NCBI GenBank assembly: GCA_005116965.1
Contig: SWDG01000001.1
Location: 1-64,000 of the forward strand
Length of the DNA: 64,000 nucleotides
Reading direction: 5' to 3'
DNA from: Nitrospira sp.
Lineage (GTDB): Bacteria > Nitrospirota > Nitrospiria > Nitrospirales > Nitrospiraceae
Shown here one piece after another: positions 42,522 to 52,424 of the stretch. The notes below the pieces were generated by a model that ran no database searches, had not been told where the DNA came from, and was given only the letters and a program-made list of their open reading frames with translations. The first letter of the stretch is position 1. The number at the start of each line of letters is the position of its first letter. The position numbers were made by a program, and so were the translations under genes.

Positions 42522-44744
42522 CTATCGCTCGTCGGCAGGTTGTCGTTTCAATAAGAGGATGGACAGGGGCGGGAGCGTGATCGTCAGTGAGTATGGAAAG
42601 TTGTGGCTCGGGGTGTCGGTCGCGTGAACACCGCCGCCATTACCCATATTGCTGCCGCCGTAAGCGATCCCATCGGTGTTGATGATCTCCTGATACCACC
42701 CAGATTCCGGGACGCCGATGCGGTAATGGTGGCGAGGCATTGGCGTGAAGTTGCACAGGCAGACGATGACAGCTTGCGTACTGTTTGCCTTTCGAAGGTA
42801 GGCGATGACGGAGTTGTCGGCGTCGCTGAAATCAATCCACTGAAATCCGCTCCAGTCAAAGTCGATCTCGTGCAGCGCCGGCTCCTCGCGATAGACTCGG
42901 TTCAGGTCGCGGATCAAACGTTGCAGCCCACGGTGGGGCTCATCCTCGCAGAGATGCCAATCCAAGCTGGCGTCATGGTTCCATTCCCGCCACTGGCCGA
43001 ACTCTCCGCCCATGAACAGCATTTTTTTGCCGGGGTGGCTGTACATATAGCCATAGAGCAGCCGGAGGTTCGCAAACCGCTGCCAGACATCGCCGGGCAT
43101 TTTGTCGAGCAACGTTCGTTTGCCGTGCACCACTTCGTCATGAGAGAGGGCGAGGACAAAATTCTCGCTGAAGGCGTAGAGCAGACCAAACGTCAGTTGG
43201 TTCTGATGAAACCGGCGGTAGATCGGGTCGTGCTGGAAAAAGGTTAGCATGTCGTGCATCCACCCCATGTTCCACTTGAACGTAAAACCGAGCCCTCCTG
43301 TATAGGTTGGCCGAGAGACACCAGGCCATGACGTGGATTCTTCCGCAATCGTGACGGCTCCTGGGAATTCTCGGTGGACGAGGACGTTGAGCTCCTTTAA
43401 GAGCGAGACGGCCCCAAGATTCTCCTTGCCCCCAAACTCATTTGGAATCCATTCACCGGAGGGTCTGCCGTAGTCGAGATAGAGCATGGACGCCACGGCG
43501 TCGACGCGCAATCCATCAATGTGGTACTTGTCCAACCAGAAGAGGGCACTATTCAGAAGGAAGGTGCGCACCTCGACTCGATCGTAATTGAAAATCCGGC
43601 TGTGCCAATCGGGGTGATAGCCGAGGCGCGGATCGGCATGGTCATAGAGGTGTGTGCCGTCGAACTGGGCCAATCCATGGGGATCGTCAGGAAAGTGCGC
43701 CGGCGCCCAGTCCATGATGACGCCGAGGCCGGCTTGATGCGCGGCATCGACAAACGCCATGAAATCCTCAGGATTGCCGTATCGGCTGGTGGCCGCAAAG
43801 TAGCCGGTTGCTTGATATCCCCATGATCCGTCAAACGGATGTTCCGTCACTGGCATGAGTTCCAGGTGTGTGTAGCCCAGATCCCTTGCGTAGGGGATGA
43901 GTTTCGCAGCGAGTTCTTTATAGGTCAGCCAGCGATTGTTCTCTTCCGGTACTCGCATCCACGACCCGAGATGGACTTCATAGATGGAGAGGGGAGCGGT
44001 CAGCGGATCCCATTCGGATCGGGTTGCCATCCACGTGCCGTCGTGCCAGGTATAGCTGGACAAGTCATGCACGATCGAGGCAGTCCGCGGGCGGACCTCG
44101 CTCGCAACCGCATAGGGATCGGCTTTCCTCAACAGAACGTTGTCTTCTCGCGACCGGATTTCATACTTGTAGAGGGTGCCTTCCTGTAGATCGGGCAGGA
44201 AGAGTTCCCAGAGCCCGGTTGATCCTCGACTCGCCATGGGATGGCAGAGACCGTTCCAACTATTAAAGTCCCCAATCACACTGACACGTGTGGCATTGGG
44301 GGCCCACAGCACAAAGTGAACTCCGGGGACGCCTTGGACGGTGCGGATATGGGCGCCGAAACTGTTGTAGGCCTTGTACAGCGTTCCTTCGGTAAAGAGG
44401 TGGAGATCGAAGTCCGTTAACAGGGGAGGGAATGCGTACGGATCGTGGATTTCAGCGACCGTGCCGTCGTGGCGCGTGAGGCGAAGCGTGTAAGATGGCG
44501 CGAGTGGTGTATCTGGAAGCAGCGCCTCATACAGTCCCTCCTCACGAATGTGAGTCATACGCCAGAGGATAGAATCGGATACGACCTCTACATCCTTGAT
44601 CTGGGGTAGCCAGGCCCGGATCGCGAAGCCGGGGCGGCCGTCGATCGTTGTGGGATGTGGACCTAGAACCGAGTGAGGGGCCCAGTGAGTGCCGGCAATG
44701 AGACGATCAAGATTATCCTGCTGTACGGTCAGGTCGCTGGGCAT
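42522..44744 (-). CDS. glgB: 1,4-alpha-glucan branching enzyme
   Basis: 740 residues. An N-terminal region with TIDGRPGFAIRAWLPQ, a CBM48-like domain (VHFVLWAPNATRVSVIGDFN), then a GH13 barrel with DWAPAHFPDDPHGL, GLRVDAVASMLYLDYGR, AEESTSWPGV, and SHDEVVHGK. It introduces alpha-1,6 branches into glycogen. It is a stand-alone gene here, without glgA or glgP beside it. Confidence 0.97.
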   Translation of the reverse strand: MPSDLTVQQDNLDRLIAGTHWAPHSVLGPHPTTIDGRPGFAIRAWLPQIKDVEVVSDSILWRMTHIREEGLYEALLPDTPLAPSYTLRLTRHDGTVAEIHDPYAFPPLLTDFDLHLFTEGTLYKAYNSFGAHIRTVQGVPGVHFVLWAPNATRVSVIGDFNSWNGLCHPMASRGSTGLWELFLPDLQEGTLYKYEIRSREDNVLLRKADPYAVASEVRPRTASIVHDLSSYTWHDGTWMATRSEWDPLTAPLSIYEVHLGSWMRVPEENNRWLTYKELAAKLIPYARDLGYTHLELMPVTEHPFDGSWGYQATGYFAATSRYGNPEDFMAFVDAAHQAGLGVIMDWAPAHFPDDPHGLAQFDGTHLYDHADPRLGYHPDWHSRIFNYDRVEVRTFLLNSALFWLDKYHIDGLRVDAVASMLYLDYGRPSGEWIPNEFGGKENLGAVSLLKELNVLVHREFPGAVTIAEESTSWPGVSRPTYTGGLGFTFKWNMGWMHDMLTFFQHDPIYRRFHQNQLTFGLLYAFSENFVLALSHDEVVHGKRTLLDKMPGDVWQRFANLRLLYGYMYSHPGKKMLFMGGEFGQWREWNHDASLDWHLCEDEPHRGLQRLIRDLNRVYREEPALHEIDFDWSGFQWIDFSDADNSVIAYLRKANSTQAVIVCLCNFTPMPRHHYRIGVPESGWYQEIINTDGIAYGGSNMGNGGGVHATDTPSHNFPYSLTITLPPLSILLLKRQPADER

Positions 44745-44911
44745 TCACCTATCCTAATGGCTGCAGCCGCGATTAGGAAGGGGAAAATGTTCTCTGCGAT
44801 GGCTTCGAATGAAGTATCAGAAAGACGACTCCGATTGCATTGTCGCCGTTGGCTCATGATAATGCGGGGGCCAGTACGGTGATCTCTCTCAATGTGGTTC
44901 CGAGGACCTCA

Positions 44912-46255
44912 ATGTCATCTCTGACGCTGGCTCTTCTTATCTTCGGCGTATGCTACGCGCTCATCATGACCGAGCGGCTGCACAAGACGATTGTGGCCTT
45001 GTTCGGCGCGGCGCTGATGATCAGTCTTGGCGTGGTCTCGCAAGAAGAGGCATTCTATTCACATGAGTTCGGGGTAGATTACAACGTCGTTTTCCTGTTG
45101 ATCGGCATGATGGTGATCGTCAACATTGTGCGGGAGACTGGGCTCTTCGAGGTGTTGGCCATTTGGGCGGCGAAGCAGGCTGATGCGAAACCCTTCCGCT
45201 TACTGGTGTTGTTAGCCGTTCTCACTGCCGCGCTTTCCTCCATGCTCGATAACGTCACCACTGTTCTGCTCATGGCACCGGTCACGCTCGCAATTACCAA
45301 GCGCTTGGAGCTCAATCCCATCACTTTTCTGGTGAGCGAGGCACTGGCCTCCAATATCGGTGGGACGGCCACGCTCGTTGGGGATCCGCCGAATATCATG
45401 ATCGCCAGCAAAGCGGAGCTCAGCTATGTCGACTTTCTGGTAGTCATGGGACCGATCGTCATCGTCATCATGACGGTGTTTGTCGCGGTGTTATGGGTGA
45501 TCTTTGGACGAACCATGACTGTCGCGCCGCATCTGCGGGAGGCTGTTCTCTCGTTAAACGCACAAGAGGCGGTGCCGGATCGAGCCTTCTTGCGCCGGTG
45601 TCTGTTCTTGCTAGCGGTCGTCAACGTGGGGTTCTGTCTCCACTCTCTTGTCCATCTGGAGCCGGCCACGATTGCGCTGCTGGGCGCGAGTCTGTTCATG
45701 GTCATTGGTCATGCGAGGCGCAAACACGAAGAAAATGCTGAGGAGTTAACATATCTGGCGGAAGTGGAGTGGAAGACCATCTTCTTCTTCATCGGGTTGT
45801 TCATTCTGGTCGGTGGACTCGTCAAGGTCGGCGTCATCCGGTATCTGGCCGATCAACTGGTGGCGGTAACGAGGGGCAATCTTGCCGGATCCACGATGGC
45901 GGTGTTGTGGGGATCGGCGCTGCTGTCCGCAGCGGTGGACAATATCCCCTATGTCGCAGCCATGAATCCCCTGATCGTCGATCTCGCGCGATCACTGCAT
46001 CCGGACATTACCGACTACGTCACCTTGGTCCATCAGCCGGACATTATCCCGCTCTGGTGGGCATTGGCCTTGGGCGCATGTTTAGGTGGAAACGGGACGA
46101 TCATCGGCGCGAGTGCCAACGTCGTGATCGTGGATATTGCGAGGAAGGCCGGCTACCGGATTACCTTTTGGCAGTTCTTCAAGTTTGGCTTTCCTGTCAT
46201 GGTCAGCTCCGTCGCCCTCAGCGCGCTCTACCTCTGGCTGGTGTTTCTGCGCTAA
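44912..46255 (+). CDS. ArsB/NhaD-type (SLC13-like) ion permease
   Basis: About 447 residues with 10 or more hydrophobic helices. Family motifs are SMLDNVTTVLLMAPVTLAI and NIGGTATLVGDPPNIMIAS, typical of the ArsB/NhaD ion-transporter superfamily. The ATG follows GAGG by seven bases; an earlier in-frame TTG is less likely. The transported ion (Na+, arsenite or other) is unknown. Confidence 0.85.
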   Translation: MSSLTLALLIFGVCYALIMTERLHKTIVALFGAALMISLGVVSQEEAFYSHEFGVDYNVVFLLIGMMVIVNIVRETGLFEVLAIWAAKQADAKPFRLLVLLAVLTAALSSMLDNVTTVLLMAPVTLAITKRLELNPITFLVSEALASNIGGTATLVGDPPNIMIASKAELSYVDFLVVMGPIVIVIMTVFVAVLWVIFGRTMTVAPHLREAVLSLNAQEAVPDRAFLRRCLFLLAVVNVGFCLHSLVHLEPATIALLGASLFMVIGHARRKHEENAEELTYLAEVEWKTIFFFIGLFILVGGLVKVGVIRYLADQLVAVTRGNLAGSTMAVLWGSALLSAAVDNIPYVAAMNPLIVDLARSLHPDITDYVTLVHQPDIIPLWWALALGACLGGNGTIIGASANVVIVDIARKAGYRITFWQFFKFGFPVMVSSVALSALYLWLVFLR

Positions 46256-46264
46256 CGGGGATTA

Positions 46265-46349
46265 GCAGGATGCGGAAAAAATCCGCCAGCGGCGTTCTAG
46301 CCTTTTTTCTCGCTGCGGCCTTGCTGGACGGCCCTTTGGCGCATCCTGC
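46265..46349. repeat. Palindromic intergenic repeat (copy A)
   Basis: Arms GCAGGATGCG and CGCATCCTGC are perfect inverted repeats around a 65-base centre with further pairing. The centre shares CCAGCGGCGTTCT and CTGCGGCCTTGCTGGA with a second element at 58.5 kb, so both belong to one interspersed family. It lies after the permease gene. Confidence 0.6.
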
Positions 46350-46420
46350 ATGGCTATTCAGTGTCGTCCCAACCTCGCCGCGACGGCTACAGAGGTCAAC
46401 ATAAGTTTTTCTGCAACCTG

Positions 46421-47959
46421 TTAGGGCTTGCCCTCGACCTTCAGATTGACCGATCCGTCACTCATCACTCGAACGTACAGCGAGTTCATATCGGCGAACA
46501 CGCCGATGCCTTGCACCGACGCGATGGTTCCCTGCAGGGAGAGCGTCTGACTGATTGATCGATTCAATGCCATTCGAAGCAGGTCTCGCATGCGGTCGGT
46601 CGCCGAAGTCACACCGAGGACGGCTTCACCCATCACGAGTTCTCTCATGGAAGAGTGGGCGAGCCAATCAGGACCGTTCTTCGCCAGGAACTGTTCGGAA
46701 TCGTGGTCCAAACGGAGGCCACCGATTTGGGCGGACTGTGTCAACATGTTCATTTCAGGTTTCCCCACGAAATACAGGTGGCCGGTCGCATCTCCTCCAA
46801 ACGCAATCCGCAAGACCACTTGGTTGCCACCACGGCCCAAAATAGCCGCATCAGTGATGACAATGAAGTCCCCTTTCACGGCCACACGTTTTCCCTTCAA
46901 CCGCGCCGCAAGTGATTGGGACAGCGAGGGATAGTCCAGCGGGAAGTCAGCGACGACGTGGAATCCAGTGGGAGTTAGCCGGTTTGCAAGTGTGGCGGGG
47001 AGCGTGCCGTAGAGCTGGGCATCGGCGGCACCATGGAATCCGGTTGAAGTTGGTGGAGTGTCGAGTGGAGGAAGGGGTGCAACTCCGGCGGGTGGTTCCG
47101 AGCCGAAGACGATGACCGGTTTCGCGGTGATGTGGATGGTGTCATTGACGATGAGGCCAATCCCTGAAAAGCCGCTATGTTGGACTTTGTCGATATTGAA
47201 CTGAAGCCAGGCAGCCGGTTCTAACTGGATGGGGTTGCGCAGTGTATTCCAGACATCTTCCACGTGAGATTTGACCGTCAGCCCATTGATGCGGGTGACC
47301 GCGCGGCTGAGTCCTCCTCGAACGATGTCTGTCAGCCTCTGTTTCACTTCTTGCGTCACGTCAAGATCGGCGACTCGCATCTGGCATTGATCACTGGTGT
47401 TTACTGCGACGCTGGCAACCGATGCGGACAGCCCATATGTTGGAGTCAGCTCAGTCGCAATACTCCCATGCAGCGTGGCCATCCGTGGCCATTCACTGCC
47501 ATCGCCACAGTGAAGTGAATGGGCTCCAATCTTATATCGAAGGGCGGTGCCGACAAATAGGTGGGAGCTGGAAAGTTCGATCCCTTTCCACCAATCACGG
47601 AGAACCATGCCAGAACTTGTGTTGTTGGCTTGGTACGCGCCGGAAGGTGCCATCGTAAAATCATCGCGCTCTGCATAGTACTTGTATTCGGTGCCTTTGG
47701 GATGTTTGATGAAGCTCCCCCAATGGTCGAATTTCTTCGGGATCACGCTGTCATCGTTGGTAGCAGTGAGAAACGGTGATAGATCGACATGGACAGGAAG
47801 GCTGATACTGGATTCTGGGGCTGGAGAGAGTGGGTTCGGTGTCGCCGGCAACAGCGTCGGTGGCGGTGGGTGAACCACATACTGTTTGGCAATACAGCCC
47901 GTCATGGATACCACTAAGGACAAAACGAGAAGAGTTTTCTGTATTGCTTGAGGAAGCAT
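46421..47959 (-). CDS. DUF4403-family lipoprotein
   Basis: 512 residues with a lipoprotein signal (VLSLVVSMTGC). The body matches DUF4403-like beta-rich envelope proteins: LPVHVDLSPF, ALRYKIGAHSLHCGDG, PAAWLQFNIDKVQHSGFSG, and RLKGKRVAVKGDFIVI. Such proteins have a tubular lipid-binding-like fold; the function is not known. Confidence 0.75.
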   Translation of the reverse strand: MLPQAIQKTLLVLSLVVSMTGCIAKQYVVHPPPPTLLPATPNPLSPAPESSISLPVHVDLSPFLTATNDDSVIPKKFDHWGSFIKHPKGTEYKYYAERDDFTMAPSGAYQANNTSSGMVLRDWWKGIELSSSHLFVGTALRYKIGAHSLHCGDGSEWPRMATLHGSIATELTPTYGLSASVASVAVNTSDQCQMRVADLDVTQEVKQRLTDIVRGGLSRAVTRINGLTVKSHVEDVWNTLRNPIQLEPAAWLQFNIDKVQHSGFSGIGLIVNDTIHITAKPVIVFGSEPPAGVAPLPPLDTPPTSTGFHGAADAQLYGTLPATLANRLTPTGFHVVADFPLDYPSLSQSLAARLKGKRVAVKGDFIVITDAAILGRGGNQVVLRIAFGGDATGHLYFVGKPEMNMLTQSAQIGGLRLDHDSEQFLAKNGPDWLAHSSMRELVMGEAVLGVTSATDRMRDLLRMALNRSISQTLSLQGTIASVQGIGVFADMNSLYVRVMSDGSVNLKVEGKP

Positions 47960-48169
47960 CGGCTTCTTCCTTTGTCTATTCGGTGGTTGTCAGAATTCTC
48001 ACCCCACGTGTCTGAAAGGTGGACGGTGAGGGGCAACGACGGGGGTTAGGATAGCAGAATCGCATGATGCTTTGTCATGTCAAAAACGCAGTGCGGTGAG
48101 TTGGGTTTCGAGGAGATCAGAGGGGCACCACCCAACCCTCGTCGTTGGCAGTCAAACTTGTTTGCATTG

Positions 48170-48400
48170 CTAATAATGCCTGTACTGCCAATGCGTTGTA
48201 GAGGAGGAAATATTCATGACGGAAGGGTGGATTCCTTTGAGAATAAAGACTTCGTCACCAGGCTCTTCGATGATCTCTTTTTTGCCGATGGTGAGCTTGA
48301 GCCTCCCATCCATCACGGTCACCAGCTCGTTCGTCGCGTGGACGAAGTCATTCCACTCTTGTCCCGGTGGGTTGATGAATATATCGAAGGAGTAGCCCAT
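48170..48400 (-). CDS. Small cupin-domain protein
   Basis: A 76-residue cupin with FINPPGQEWNDFVHATNEL, VTVMDGRLKLTIGKKE and EEPGDEVFILKGIHPSVMN. Some usual His/Glu metal ligands are replaced (the first motif has EWNDFVH). It is short for a cupin and may lack its N-terminal strands; an in-frame stop limits extension. Confidence 0.65.
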   Translation of the reverse strand: MGYSFDIFINPPGQEWNDFVHATNELVTVMDGRLKLTIGKKEIIEEPGDEVFILKGIHPSVMNISSSTTHWQYRHY

Positions 48401-48446
48401 GTGAGTGCAGCAAATGTCCTAGATAAGCTGAATCAGAAACAAGAGA

Positions 48447-49385
48447 TCAGTGATGGTGCGCGAAGGTATGGGCTTCGTGGCGCTGCTCGGTCAGTTTCCG
48501 GAGGTCGCAGTGGATGTCGTCGGGGTCGCAACATTCGGTTTCTAGTTGGATGGTCATATGCTTGATGCCGAAGTCCGTCGTAATTCGGTTCTGGATTAGC
48601 TGTAGTAATTCAAGCGGAGTCCGATGACGCTCGATCATCACGTGGCTGGTGAGCATGACCAGTCGAGGCTCGACGGCCCAAATGTGAAGATCGTGCACGT
48701 TCGTGACGCCCGGGATAGCTTCCATCGTGGCTGCCACCTGAGACGCGCTGATGCCAGGTGGGGTTGATTCCAACAGGACATCCATCGACTCTTTGAAGAT
48801 CGGCCAGGCTCCTCGGAGAATGACTCCGACAATCAGTAAACTCACGAGCGGATCTAGGATCGTCCATCCTGTCAGGAGAATCGCGCCACCGCTTACAATC
48901 ACGCCGAGCGACACCCAGGCGTCTCCTACCATATGCCAGAAGGCACTGCGAATGTTGAGATCATCTTTCGCGCCATGCTGGAGTAGAAGAGCGATTCCCA
49001 GGTTGGCGACGAAACTCACGGTCGCGACCGCCATTACCCATCCGCCGTCAACGGGAACCGGGTGCAGGAGCCGCGTCACGCCGATGAACGCGATGCCGAC
49101 GGCGGTCAGCAGCAGAATGAAACTGTTCAGAAACGCCGCGATGATCCCGGCACGATGGTAGCCGAAGGTCCGGCTCTCGGAAGCCGGATGTGCGGTAAGG
49201 AGATGGGCATAGAGGGCGAGAAAGAGGGACCCTTGATCGACGAGGTTGTGGCCCGCGTCGCTCATAAGTCCAATGCTGTTGAGGAACCACCCGCCGACAA
49301 ACTCAGCGGCGATGATCACGGCATTGATGGCCAGAGCAAGCTGGAGCCGCGATCGGAGATGTGCGTGCGAGGCAAGTGCTGTCAT
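48447..49385 (-). CDS. Cation diffusion facilitator metal exporter (CzcD/ZitB-like)
   Basis: About 312 residues with six membrane helices. It has SDAGHNLVD in helix 2 and HMVGDAW in helix 5, the CDF metal-site motifs, and a cytosolic C-terminal domain (VTNVHDLHIWAVEPRLVMLT). It ends in a His/Cys-rich tail (ECCDPDDIHCD, EAHTFAHHH). It likely exports zinc or cobalt, complementing the uptake systems at the left of the window. Confidence 0.92.
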   Translation of the reverse strand: MTALASHAHLRSRLQLALAINAVIIAAEFVGGWFLNSIGLMSDAGHNLVDQGSLFLALYAHLLTAHPASESRTFGYHRAGIIAAFLNSFILLLTAVGIAFIGVTRLLHPVPVDGGWVMAVATVSFVANLGIALLLQHGAKDDLNIRSAFWHMVGDAWVSLGVIVSGGAILLTGWTILDPLVSLLIVGVILRGAWPIFKESMDVLLESTPPGISASQVAATMEAIPGVTNVHDLHIWAVEPRLVMLTSHVMIERHRTPLELLQLIQNRITTDFGIKHMTIQLETECCDPDDIHCDLRKLTEQRHEAHTFAHHH

Positions 49386-49461
49386 ACATAACAGTGTCGC
49401 ATGGGCGACGCGACGCAGCAAGTCTTGCGGGACGTTTGTGCGGGTGTAGTTGGTCGCCAGG

Positions 49462-50316
49462 CTAGTGAACTGCTTTGGGAGGAAGCCGTTCGCTCAGCAC
49501 CGGATAGTAGGCCTGATCCATTCCTGAATTACCGGTTGACAGATCCATCGCGATCACCCGCAGCGTGATCCCGTCGGGAACCTCCTTCGATGGCGGCACA
49601 AAGAACGGCGCTTCAAATGTGCGGCTCCCTTCATTGTAAAACATCTGCAGCCGCTCAATGATTCGGTCTCCGATCAATACCTCTCCATAGATACGGATCT
49701 TTCGCGAGTCCCAATCTCCGTGGGGGCGGACTAAGGAGCCGGACAGGGTTCGGACCGAGGCTCGGAGTTTCACGTCGTCTTTGGCGATCAGCGGTTCGGG
49801 CGGTGTGGGTCGCTCAATTTGGATGAGGTACCCATAGAGGTGCAGCACGATGCCATCATGCGTGAGATCCTGTCCTGGGATGACGAGTAGAGTCTTACTC
49901 GTTTTCTGTGATGCGGCAGGATAGGCCAGCGGCCCTTCGGCGGAGATCTCCACCAACGTCGGTTTGTGTAGTTGCAACGTTGTGGTGAATACTGCTGAGG
50001 GGCGAGAGCTGTAGACTGGTTCTTCTATCATGTGGGGTGTGCGCATGATTTGGTTCTGGTCGCCGGACCCGCCCTGCTGCAGACCCGTAGCCAGAATTTG
50101 GCCAGTCGCCACCTCCGTGATCGTCACACGCGCTCCACCGACTTCGCGGCCCAATACCATCGCCCCGTGCGCGACGACTCGGACCAGCACCACCGTGGGT
50201 TGTGGGCCGTTGAGTGGGATATTTGGAGGTGTTTGGCTTCGGACCGGAGTCGAGAGGTAAGAAAGTAGGGTGAGCGAGAAGATCAGTCCCACCAGGGCGA
50301 AGGAAGATCGTGTCAT
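49462..50316 (-). CDS. Hypothetical secreted protein
   Basis: 284 residues with a signal peptide (LVGLIFSLTLLSYLSTPVRS). The body is beta-rich, with RVTITEVATGQILATGLQQG and IRIYGEVLIGDRIIERLQMF. No family is recognised. It overlaps the stop of metG by four bases (ATGA), so is co-transcribed with it. Confidence 0.6.
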   Translation of the reverse strand: MTRSSFALVGLIFSLTLLSYLSTPVRSQTPPNIPLNGPQPTVVLVRVVAHGAMVLGREVGGARVTITEVATGQILATGLQQGGSGDQNQIMRTPHMIEEPVYSSRPSAVFTTTLQLHKPTLVEISAEGPLAYPAASQKTSKTLLVIPGQDLTHDGIVLHLYGYLIQIERPTPPEPLIAKDDVKLRASVRTLSGSLVRPHGDWDSRKIRIYGEVLIGDRIIERLQMFYNEGSRTFEAPFFVPPSKEVPDGITLRVIAMDLSTGNSGMDQAYYPVLSERLPPKAVH

Positions 50317-52388
50317 TTCACCTTCGTGCCAGGGTCCACTTCTTCTTGAATAGTGAGCAGTCCGCGCACGTCGGCATCGCCAGCAGCCAGTACCATGCCC
50401 TGCGATTCGATGCCCATGAGCTTGGCCGGTTTGAGATTGGCTACGATCACGATGGTTTTCCCGACCAGTGCATCCGGGTCGTACTTCTTGCCGATGCCCG
50501 CCACGATCTGCCGTTGCTCCGTGCCGAGTGAGACCTGGAGCTTCAACAGCTTCTCCGACTTCGGGACGCGTTCTGCGCTGATGACCTTCGCTGTCTTCAG
50601 CTGAATCTTCATGAAATCGTCGATCGTGATCTGGGGCGGTGCGACGGGTGCTGGCACTGCTGCTGGTGCTGCCGGAGTTGCCGATGTTGTGGCCGGGGTT
50701 GTCGTTGCTGCGGCAGGAACCGGTTGTGGAGTTGCTGATGTGTCGCTCACTGGTGTCGCTCCTTTTTTCGATGACGCGTTCTTCTCTATCTTAACGTGTT
50801 CTTTTAAGTCTATGCGGACAGTATCTGATGCGGTGATTTCAATGCGCGGGAACAGCGGGGCGCTCTTGGTAATCGGGAGGTCGGACACGGGGCTATCCCA
50901 CTCATAGGCGGAGGCCGGAAGGGCTTTAGAAAAGTCGACGTGGTAGCCGAGTTGCCTGGCCAGTTGTTCCATCGTCTGCGGCATGAAGGGATGGAGCAAG
51001 ACGGCCAGCAGGCGCAGGGCACGGGCGGAGTGATTAAGGACGGTCTTCAGCTTCGGCGCATCCTCCGGATTCTTGGCCAGCTTCCAGGGCGCGGCCTTGT
51101 CGATGTATTCGTCGCAGAGGCTGACGAGTTCACCGATCGCCTGCAGATTGTCGCGGAAGGTCAGCGCGTGGAAGCCTCGTTCCAATGTCGCCGGCAATTG
51201 CGTAGCAGCCCGGGCGATCTTCTCTTCGAGTTCCGGCAGCGCGGGCGGTCCGTTTGCGGGAATGTTGCCGTCCGCGAAGCGCTCAATCATCGTGAGCGTG
51301 CGGCTGAGCAGATTGCCGATGCCGTTGGCCAGGTCGCTGTTGAGGCTGGTAACCACCGCGCTCTGCGAGAAATCTCCGTCCTGCCCGAAGGGCACTTCGC
51401 GCAAGAGGAAGTAGCGGAAGGCATCGACGCCGTAGCTCTCAACCATCTTATTGGGATCGACGACGTTGCCACGGCTCTTGGACATTTTCTCGCCATCGAC
51501 CGTCCACCAGCCATGGGCAAAGATGGTTTCCGGCAACGGCAGGTTCAGCGCCATGAGCATCGTGGACCAATACACGGCGTGGGTCGTCAGGATGTCCTTC
51601 CCGACAAGATGGACATTAGTAGGCCAAAATTGGTTTCCCGTCGGCTTCTCTCTCGGGAGATATTCCAACGCGGACATGTAGTTAACCAGCGCATCGAACC
51701 AGACATAGGTGACGTAGTTATTGTCGAACGGCAGTTCGATCCCCCAGGAGAGCCGTGACTTTGGTCTCGAGATCGAGAGGTCGCCGAGTTTCTGGGTTTG
51801 TAAGAACCCGAGGACTTCGTTGCGTCGCGACTCCGGGCGAATAAAATCAGGATGCGCCTTGATGTGTTCAATCAAGCGGTCCTGATATTGCCCCATCTTG
51901 AAGAAGTAGTTGTGCTCGCTGAGCTGTTCAACGGGGCGTTTGCAGTCCGGACAGAGTCCGGACTCCACGTCTTTCTCAGTCCAGAACCGTTCATCAAACG
52001 TGCAGTACCAACCGGTATACGAATCCTGATAAATGAGATGCTTGTCGTAGAGCTCCTGAAGATATCGTTGGACAATGGCCTTGTGCTCGAGATCCGTCGT
52101 TCGAATGAACGCATCGTTCGAGATGTTGAGGCGTTGCCACAATGTTTGAAACTGAGGCGCAAGCTTATCGCAGTGGGCCTGGGGGTCGATGCCGGCTTTG
52201 GCCGCAGCCTGTTGCACTTTCTGGCCATGTTCATCGAGACCGGTCAAAAAGAAGACCTCACGGCCACGTAGCCGCCAGTAGCGCGCCAGCACGTCGGCCG
52301 CGATGGTGGTGTAGGCATGGCCGATGTGTGGGACATCATTGACATAGTAAATCGGGGTAGTGATGTAAAAGGGGTTCGTTTCCGCCAT
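50313..52388 (-). CDS. metG: Methionyl-tRNA synthetase
   Basis: 691 residues. Class I motifs are PHIGHAYTTIAADVLARY (HIGH) and KMSKSRGNVVDPN (KMSKS). A zinc knuckle is present as CPDCKRP. A low-complexity Ala/Pro/Thr/Val linker joins the catalytic part to a C-terminal tRNA-binding EMAP-II-like domain (MKIQLKTAKVISAERVPKSE). Confidence 0.97.
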   Translation of the reverse strand: MAETNPFYITTPIYYVNDVPHIGHAYTTIAADVLARYWRLRGREVFFLTGLDEHGQKVQQAAAKAGIDPQAHCDKLAPQFQTLWQRLNISNDAFIRTTDLEHKAIVQRYLQELYDKHLIYQDSYTGWYCTFDERFWTEKDVESGLCPDCKRPVEQLSEHNYFFKMGQYQDRLIEHIKAHPDFIRPESRRNEVLGFLQTQKLGDLSISRPKSRLSWGIELPFDNNYVTYVWFDALVNYMSALEYLPREKPTGNQFWPTNVHLVGKDILTTHAVYWSTMLMALNLPLPETIFAHGWWTVDGEKMSKSRGNVVDPNKMVESYGVDAFRYFLLREVPFGQDGDFSQSAVVTSLNSDLANGIGNLLSRTLTMIERFADGNIPANGPPALPELEEKIARAATQLPATLERGFHALTFRDNLQAIGELVSLCDEYIDKAAPWKLAKNPEDAPKLKTVLNHSARALRLLAVLLHPFMPQTMEQLARQLGYHVDFSKALPASAYEWDSPVSDLPITKSAPLFPRIEITASDTVRIDLKEHVKIEKNASSKKGATPVSDTSATPQPVPAAATTTPATTSATPAAPAAVPAPVAPPQITIDDFMKIQLKTAKVISAERVPKSEKLLKLQVSLGTEQRQIVAGIGKKYDPDALVGKTIVIVANLKPAKLMGIESQGMVLAAGDADVRGLLTIQEEVDPGTKVK

Positions 52389-52424
52389 ATCGAGGGCAAG
52401 ATATCAGGTTGGCGTCGCTTTTGG